From positions 1 to 37,738 of the forward strand of contig JBFMEX010000094.1 of assembly GCA_040752215.1 (NCBI GenBank): DNA of 37,738 nt, given 5' to 3'. A program made the translations under genes and the position numbers. Below the pieces are notes generated by a model. It did no database searches and was not told the origin of the DNA. It saw only the letters and a list, made by a program, of their open reading frames with translations. Positions 33,022-37,738 of the stretch are shown here, one piece after another (the first letter of the stretch is position 1; the number at the start of each line of letters is the position of its first letter). Source of the stretch: JBFMEX01 sp040752215 (GTDB taxonomy: Bacteria > Pseudomonadota > Alphaproteobacteria > Rhizobiales > Hyphomicrobiaceae).

Positions 33022-36000
33022 ATGCGTTCGATGCGGCGGTTGCTGTCGAGGGGAGGCAGGCGCGCTGCGGCCACTCTCTCTGTGCTTGCCGTCCTGCTGT
33101 CGGCGGTTGTCATGCCATGCGCGTCACCGGTTGCGGCCCAGCCGGCGCCGAAGGTCGAGGTGGTGCCGATCAGCGGGCACGCTGGCGAGCTCGCATTCGC
33201 AACCTACTCGCCGGACGGAATGCGTGTCGCCACCAGCAGCTGGGACGGGATGGTCAAGCTCTGGGATGCCGCAACCAGCCGCCTCATCCATTCGTTCGTC
33301 GCTGGTTCCGACGTCGTCTACTCGGTGGCGTTCTCGAGCGACGGCAGATTGATCGCCGCTGCCAGCGGTGACCGCACCGTGAAGGTGTGGGATGCCCTTA
33401 GTCGAGAGCTTGTTCACGTGCTCAGGGAGTTTCGTGATGGCGCGTCGGCCGTCTTATTCTCGCGTGACGGGTCGATGATCGTCACGGCCTCCTTCGACGG
33501 CACGATCAAGCTATGGAGTGTGGCGACCGGAAGACTGGTGCGAAGCTGGGACGCCGGATTGACGAGCGACAATGCGCTGAGCCTTTCACCGGACGACCGG
33601 CTGATCGCCTCGACCACGATCGATGCGATCAAGCTCTGGGAGATGCCTACCGGACGCTTGGCGCGGACCATCAAGCCTGGGATCAGGAGTGTACATGGGA
33701 CCGCCTTCACTCCCGACGGCGAGCACCTGGTAGGCGCAGTGGCGAACCAGATCGTCATGTGGCACGTGGCCAGCGGCGCGCTGGTCAAGGTCTTCGAGGG
33801 TCATGCGGGCGATGTACGCGCGGTTGCGGCCTCGCCCGATGGCGCGCTCCTCGCCTCCTCTGGCGACGATCGGACCGTGCGGGTCTGGTCGATGGCCAGA
33901 GGCGAGGAGATCACGAGCGTCGAGGCAGGCCCATATGCAGGGGCGGTTGCCTTTGGCGCAGATGGAAAGACGCTCCTGTTCGAGCATGCCCAGATCGCGT
34001 GGATCATGGACATCGAGAGTGGGCAATTCGTCTCCGGGTTCCAGGGGGTCTCTCTACCGGTCACGTCGGTTGCGGTGACGCCGGACGGGAGTCGAGCGCT
34101 GTGGGTAGGCGGCGACGGCCTCGTCAAGATGGTCGATCTCGCGAACGGCCAGCTGGCGAGAGTTTTCAAGGGGCACGATGACGTGGCCAGCGTCGTGTCG
34201 GCCGCCAGCAAGGTGGCGCGGGCGGTATCGGGGGGCTACGACAAGTCGTTACTCGTCTGGGACTTGTCGAGCGGCGAGATGTTGAAGGCGCTGCGCGGGC
34301 ACGAGAGCGCACTCGCGGCGGTGGCGATGTCCCCGGACGGCAATCTCGTCATCTCTGGCGACTACGGCGGAGCGGTCATGCTCTGGGACGCGACGTCGGG
34401 CAAGCTGCTCCGCAAACTCGACAAGATTAGCGGCACGGTTCGCGCCGTCGCGGTCTCGCCAGACGGCAAACGGCTACTTTCCGCCGGATCCGACCGCATC
34501 GTGAAATTGTGGGATGCGGCCAGCGGCAAGCTCATCCGCTCGTTTGCCGGGAACTCCCACTTCATCCTCGCGGTCGCGTTCTCGACCGACGGCAAGCTCG
34601 TGGCCGCAGGCACGTGGGACAAGCCGGTAAAGATGTGGGACGCGGAAAGCGGAAAGCTCGTGCGCCAGCTCGAGGGTCACTCCGACTATGTTGGATCGCT
34701 CGCCTTCTCGCCCGATGGTAAGCAGCTCATAACCGGCAGCCTCGATCGGTCGATCAAAGTTTGGGATCTTGCAACCGGTGCGGCTACCGCGACGCTCAAG
34801 ACTCACATTGAAGGCACGAGCAAGGCGTCGACGCCGCGCCTTACCGGGAATCGCTATACTTCCCCCGGGGAGGTCGGCGGCATTGCGGTCGCATTTCTCG
34901 CGGATGGCAAGCGTATCGCTGCCGGCAGCTCGGATTCGAGCGTCCGCATCTGGAATATCGCCAAGCGCACGGCGCCGGTCACTTTCTACAACTTGCCCGA
35001 CGGCGAGTGGCTGACGATGACGGACGCCGGATTCTTCGTTGCCTCCGAGAACGGTGCCAAGCTGCTGTCGGTCGTGCACGGGCTCGAGGTCGCCTCGATC
35101 GATCAGGTCTACGAGCGGCTCTACAGCCGCACCCTCGTCGAGGAGCTGCTCAAGGGCGATCCCGAGGGCAGGCACAAGGATGCCGCCCACAAGCTCGATC
35201 TCGGCAAGCTGATCGAGAGCGGGCCGGCGCCGCAGCTCGACTATCTGCCCGATCGCACCGAGAAGGCGGGCGACACCGTGCGCCTCGCGGTGAGGATCAC
35301 GGATGCGAGCGGTGGCATCGGCAGGAAGCTCGTCTGGCGCGTCAATGGCAGGAGCCAGGGCGAGGCCCATCCGGCGGAGCTCGCCGCCGCGCCGACCGGC
35401 GAGCCGGTCATCGTCGCGACCGCGCTCAAGGTCGATCCCGGACGCGCCAACCAGGTCGAGGTCGTCGCCTACAACCGCGACGGGCTCGTCGCCTCTGCGC
35501 CGTTGGTGATCACCGTTGACAAGTTCGGCACCACGACCGCGGAGCGCCCGCGCATGCACGTGCTGGCGGTGGGCGTCGACAAGTACCGGATGAAGGACTA
35601 CGAGCTGCGCTACGCAGTCAACGACGCCAGGCGTTTCGCCAAGGCGCTCGAGACGGTCGGCAGCACGTTGTTCTCCAAAGTCGAGACGACGCTGCTCGTC
35701 AACGAGGAGGTGTCACGCGAGAGGCTCGCGCAGACCTTCGCGCGGCTGGCCGAGACGGTGAAGCCGGGTGGCGTGTTTGTGCTGTTCCTCGGTGGGCATG
35801 GCAAGTCGATCGCCGAGCGCTACCACTTCTACCCGCAGGCGCTTGATTTCGCCGCCGGCGAGACCGTCGAGACGCACGGGATCGGCCACGATCAGTGGAC
35901 CCAGTGGCTCTCGATAGTGCCGGCGGAGAAGACGCTTCTCGTGTTCGACACCTGTGAGAGCACCGCCGCATCGGGCTTCGTGCGCGGTGCCGATAGCGCG

Positions 36001-36543
36001 CGCGAGACGGCGATGGACCTGCTCCAGCACGCGACCGGGCGCAACGTGATCACGGCGGCGCGCAATGCCGCCTACGAGGGCTACCAGGGTCACGGAATCC
36101 TGACCTATGCGTTGCTGCAGGGGCTAGCCGGCGCGGCGGCACAAGGCCAGTCGGAGGTACGGGTCGGCGCGCTCGCCGAGTACGTGACGACACGAGTTCC
36201 ACAGATCACGCAGAGCGTATTCGGAGTCCGGCAGGCGCCTGCCCAGAAGGTGACCGGCAGCTTCCCGCTCGGCATCAAGTCGGCGGCCGTCGCGCCGGCC
36301 TCCGACGGCGAGCCGATCCCGCGCGAGCCGACACATATCGTCGTCAAGCCGGCCGAGGATGCCCCGCTTCGCGAGCGGGCGGGCGAGGACGCGCCCGAGG
36401 CCGAGCGCAAACTCAAGCCGGGCGATGCGGTGACCGTGGTGCGGTTCGAGAAGAAGCAGGGGAAGGACTATGCGCTGGTCGCCCGCGCCGGCGAGAAGCT
36501 CGGCTACCTTCCGGCGGATGCGGTTCTCAAGATCAACAAATAG
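33022..36543 (+). CDS. Secreted WD40-repeat protein with caspase-like domain and C-terminal SH3-like domain
   Basis: The 1173-residue product starts at ATG 33022 (CGGAG eight bases upstream). Signal peptide: LSVLAVLLSAVVMPCASPVAA. Residues about 50-660 hold fourteen WD40-like repeats, read from their ends (KLWDAATSR, KVWDALSRE, KLWSVATGR and so on to RIWNIAKRT), enough for two seven-bladed propellers. Residues 665-840 are a linker with an Ig-like strand pattern. Residues about 845-1090 are a caspase-like (C14) domain: MHVLAVGVDKYRMKDYELRYAVNDA, VLFLGGHGKS with His926, LLVFDTCESTAASG with Cys978, then NVITAARNAAYEGYQGHGILTYALLQGL. Both catalytic residues are present. The last 70 residues (LRERAGEDAPEAERKLKPG to GYLPADAVLKI) look like a bacterial SH3 domain. 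Location should be periplasmic or extracellular. Its role is unknown. Confidence 0.92.
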   Translation: MRSMRRLLSRGGRRAAATLSVLAVLLSAVVMPCASPVAAQPAPKVEVVPISGHAGELAFATYSPDGMRVATSSWDGMVKLWDAATSRLIHSFVAGSDVVYSVAFSSDGRLIAAASGDRTVKVWDALSRELVHVLREFRDGASAVLFSRDGSMIVTASFDGTIKLWSVATGRLVRSWDAGLTSDNALSLSPDDRLIASTTIDAIKLWEMPTGRLARTIKPGIRSVHGTAFTPDGEHLVGAVANQIVMWHVASGALVKVFEGHAGDVRAVAASPDGALLASSGDDRTVRVWSMARGEEITSVEAGPYAGAVAFGADGKTLLFEHAQIAWIMDIESGQFVSGFQGVSLPVTSVAVTPDGSRALWVGGDGLVKMVDLANGQLARVFKGHDDVASVVSAASKVARAVSGGYDKSLLVWDLSSGEMLKALRGHESALAAVAMSPDGNLVISGDYGGAVMLWDATSGKLLRKLDKISGTVRAVAVSPDGKRLLSAGSDRIVKLWDAASGKLIRSFAGNSHFILAVAFSTDGKLVAAGTWDKPVKMWDAESGKLVRQLEGHSDYVGSLAFSPDGKQLITGSLDRSIKVWDLATGAATATLKTHIEGTSKASTPRLTGNRYTSPGEVGGIAVAFLADGKRIAAGSSDSSVRIWNIAKRTAPVTFYNLPDGEWLTMTDAGFFVASENGAKLLSVVHGLEVASIDQVYERLYSRTLVEELLKGDPEGRHKDAAHKLDLGKLIESGPAPQLDYLPDRTEKAGDTVRLAVRITDASGGIGRKLVWRVNGRSQGEAHPAELAAAPTGEPVIVATALKVDPGRANQVEVVAYNRDGLVASAPLVITVDKFGTTTAERPRMHVLAVGVDKYRMKDYELRYAVNDARRFAKALETVGSTLFSKVETTLLVNEEVSRERLAQTFARLAETVKPGGVFVLFLGGHGKSIAERYHFYPQALDFAAGETVETHGIGHDQWTQWLSIVPAEKTLLVFDTCESTAASGFVRGADSARETAMDLLQHATGRNVITAARNAAYEGYQGHGILTYALLQGLAGAAAQGQSEVRVGALAEYVTTRVPQITQSVFGVRQAPAQKVTGSFPLGIKSAAVAPASDGEPIPREPTHIVVKPAEDAPLRERAGEDAPEAERKLKPGDAVTVVRFEKKQGKDYALVARAGEKLGYLPADAVLKINK

Positions 36544-36599
36544 GCCGGCTCGCGTGTGCGGCGCGGGCCTGCAGGGGGCGGCGGGCGGTGGAGGCTCAG

Positions 36600-37406
36600 A
36601 TGCGCGTGATGACGGCGGCACTTTCTATCGTGGCTGCAGCAGCGGCGCTCGTGCCGGCGCCGCTATCGGCCGCGGAGGAGGTCAAGCTCGGCGGCCGGCG
36701 CATCGTCGGCGGCGAGAAGGCCGACATCAAGGATCACCCCTGGCAGGTGGCGCTGGGCTCGAAGGGGCTCTTGGGCGTCAAGCAGTGGTGCGGCGGCTCG
36801 ATCATCGCCCAGGACTGGGTGCTGACCGCGGCGCACTGCTTCGACTACTCGACCAAGCCTGGCGATTTCCGCGCAAAGTCGGGCCAGTCGGAGTTCAAGG
36901 CCGGCGCGTGGATCGAGATCGACCAGGTGTTCCTGCACGAGGGCTACGATCGCAAGACCAAGGCCAACGACATCGCCCTCGTCAGGCTGAAGGCGCCGCA
37001 TTCGGGGCGCATCATTCCGATGGCGTCGAAATCGACCTCGCTACGCGTCGGGCAGAGCCTCGAGGTCACGGGCTGGGGGCAAACGTCCGAAGGCGGCAGC
37101 GTCTCGGGGCACCTGATGAAGGCCAGCGTGCCCTACGTCGACAACAGCACCTGCAATGAGCCGGCCTCCTACCACGGCGAGGTCAGGGAGAGCATGATGT
37201 GCGCCGGCCGTCGCGAGGGCGGCATCGATGCGTGCCAGGGTGACAGCGGCGGCCCACTGGTGCTGCGGGGCTCGAGCGGTCCGGTGCTGGTCGGTGTCGT
37301 ATCGTGGGGCGAGGGCTGCGCGCAGAAGCTCAAGTACGGCATCTACACGCGCGTAGCCTCCTACCGCGACTGGATCCAGAGCACGATATCGGCGAACCGC
37401 AAGTGA
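36600..37406 (+). CDS. Secreted trypsin-like serine protease, zymogen form
   Basis: The 268-residue chymotrypsin-family (S1A) protease starts at ATG 36600, with GGAGG five bases upstream. After a signal peptide and a short propeptide comes RRIVGGEKADIKDHPWQVAL. Cleavage after Arg would free Ile35 for activation, as in trypsinogen. Triad: His79 (LTAAHC), Asp124 (NDIALVRL), Ser216 (GDSGGPL). Asp210, six residues before the Ser (DACQGDSGG), corresponds to Asp189 of trypsin and predicts cutting after Lys or Arg. CGGSII and VSWGEGCAQK are also typical. Cysteines match trypsin disulfides. It follows the caspase-like gene by 56 bases in the same direction and may be co-transcribed. Confidence 0.93.
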   Translation: MRVMTAALSIVAAAAALVPAPLSAAEEVKLGGRRIVGGEKADIKDHPWQVALGSKGLLGVKQWCGGSIIAQDWVLTAAHCFDYSTKPGDFRAKSGQSEFKAGAWIEIDQVFLHEGYDRKTKANDIALVRLKAPHSGRIIPMASKSTSLRVGQSLEVTGWGQTSEGGSVSGHLMKASVPYVDNSTCNEPASYHGEVRESMMCAGRREGGIDACQGDSGGPLVLRGSSGPVLVGVVSWGEGCAQKLKYGIYTRVASYRDWIQSTISANRK

Positions 37407-37441
37407 TCGCCGGGCGTCGGCGCTCTGGCGGGCGCGTGGCG

Positions 37442-37738
37442 TCAGTTGGTGACCAGCTTCTGGAACTGCTGCGGTGTCATGTAGCCGGTCGGGCTGGCGC
37501 CGATGCTCTTCTGGTAGTCGGTGATCGCCTGCCGGGTCAACTCGCCGAAGATCGCGTCCACCCCGCCCTTGTAGAATCCGAGCTGGCGCAGGCGCGCCTG
37601 CACCTGCTTGCGCTGCGAGCGCCCGAGCAGCGCCTCGACGATCTGCAGCGCGCTGATGTCCTCGGCCGTGGGGGCGGCCGGCTCGGGAGCGGCGCCGACG
37701 GCGACCGTCGCCGCCACCGGTCCCGGTGTCGCTGCCCT
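37442..37738 (-). CDS. Peptidoglycan-binding-domain protein, C-terminal part only
   Basis: The frame is open to the right edge, so this is the end of a longer protein. The last 65 residues are a PG_binding_1 domain: SQRKQVQARLRQLGFYKGGVDAIFGELTRQAITDYQKSIG, then GYMTPQQFQKLVTN. A Pro/Ala-rich linker precedes it. A GTG at 37717 is a possible internal start but no ribosome binding site supports it. Such domains anchor envelope enzymes or secreted proteins to the cell wall. It converges with the trypsin gene (35 bases). Confidence 0.85.
   Translation of the reverse strand, partial: RAATPGPVAATVAVGAAPEPAAPTAEDISALQIVEALLGRSQRKQVQARLRQLGFYKGGVDAIFGELTRQAITDYQKSIGASPTGYMTPQQFQKLVTN

Noticed and set aside
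37407..37441. Terminator between the convergent trypsin and PG-binding genes
   Set aside because: GC-rich with short partial repeats but no clean stem and no T-tract.
33022..37738. Assigning the caspase-trypsin region as a phage-defence island
   Set aside because: No nuclease, NTPase, gasdermin-like or toxin gene is present, and both proteases carry signal peptides; the claim would go beyond the sequence.

Overview
The window is GC-rich DNA from an alphaproteobacterium, most likely of the order Hyphomicrobiales (Rhizobiales). The reasons are the gene order of an aa3-type cytochrome c oxidase cluster that includes a CoxF-like small protein, an IalB-family protein, a DUF2065-hflC-hflK-folA-thyA block, and a circularly permuted two-piece tmRNA gene next to sspB. 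No species can be named from sequence alone.

Layout. 1-1417: transposon debris, with the 5' end of a probable transposase gene running off the left edge and a complete 1214-bp ISAs1-family element whose transposase carries a one-base frameshift. 1515-2613: a periplasmic rhodanese and an IalB-family protein, convergent and overlapping by 8 bases. 3035-11042: the cytochrome oxidase cluster ctaC-ctaD-ctaB'-ctaB-coxF-ctaG-ctaE-DUF983-SURF1. It is unusual in holding two ctaB (heme O synthase) genes in tandem, the first with altered active-site motifs. 11177-18059: thrC, an M16 peptidase, a GNAT acetyltransferase and a large 7TM-PAS-GGDQF-EAL protein, linked by 4-base overlaps or short gaps. 18110-19733: yqgE, divergent from a secreted DsbD-alpha-like protein.

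19765-29498 is almost entirely minus strand. In transcription order it carries a CPBP protease, thyA, a small secreted protein, two tandem dihydrofolate reductase genes, a clear promoter, hflK-hflC-DUF2065-Do protease, then psd-pssA-rfbC. The upstream DHFR copy has His where the catalytic Asp should be and lacks an ordinary start codon for its first beta strand.

29678-32883: a voltage-gated-type ion channel with a C-terminal zinc ribbon, the permuted ssrA gene (encoded tag ANDNYAEARLAA) directly followed by sspB, the adaptor for tagged proteins, two small unknown genes, and a lone cyclic-nucleotide-binding domain. 33022-37406: a secreted protein with fourteen WD40-like repeats, a caspase-like domain (His926/Cys978) and a C-terminal SH3-like domain, followed 56 bases later by a secreted trypsin-like zymogen. 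A peptidoglycan-binding-domain gene, converging on the trypsin gene, runs off the right edge.

The observations most worth following are the WD40-caspase/trypsin pair, the two tandem paralog pairs (ctaB and folA) in which one member has altered motifs, and the ssrA-sspB unit.
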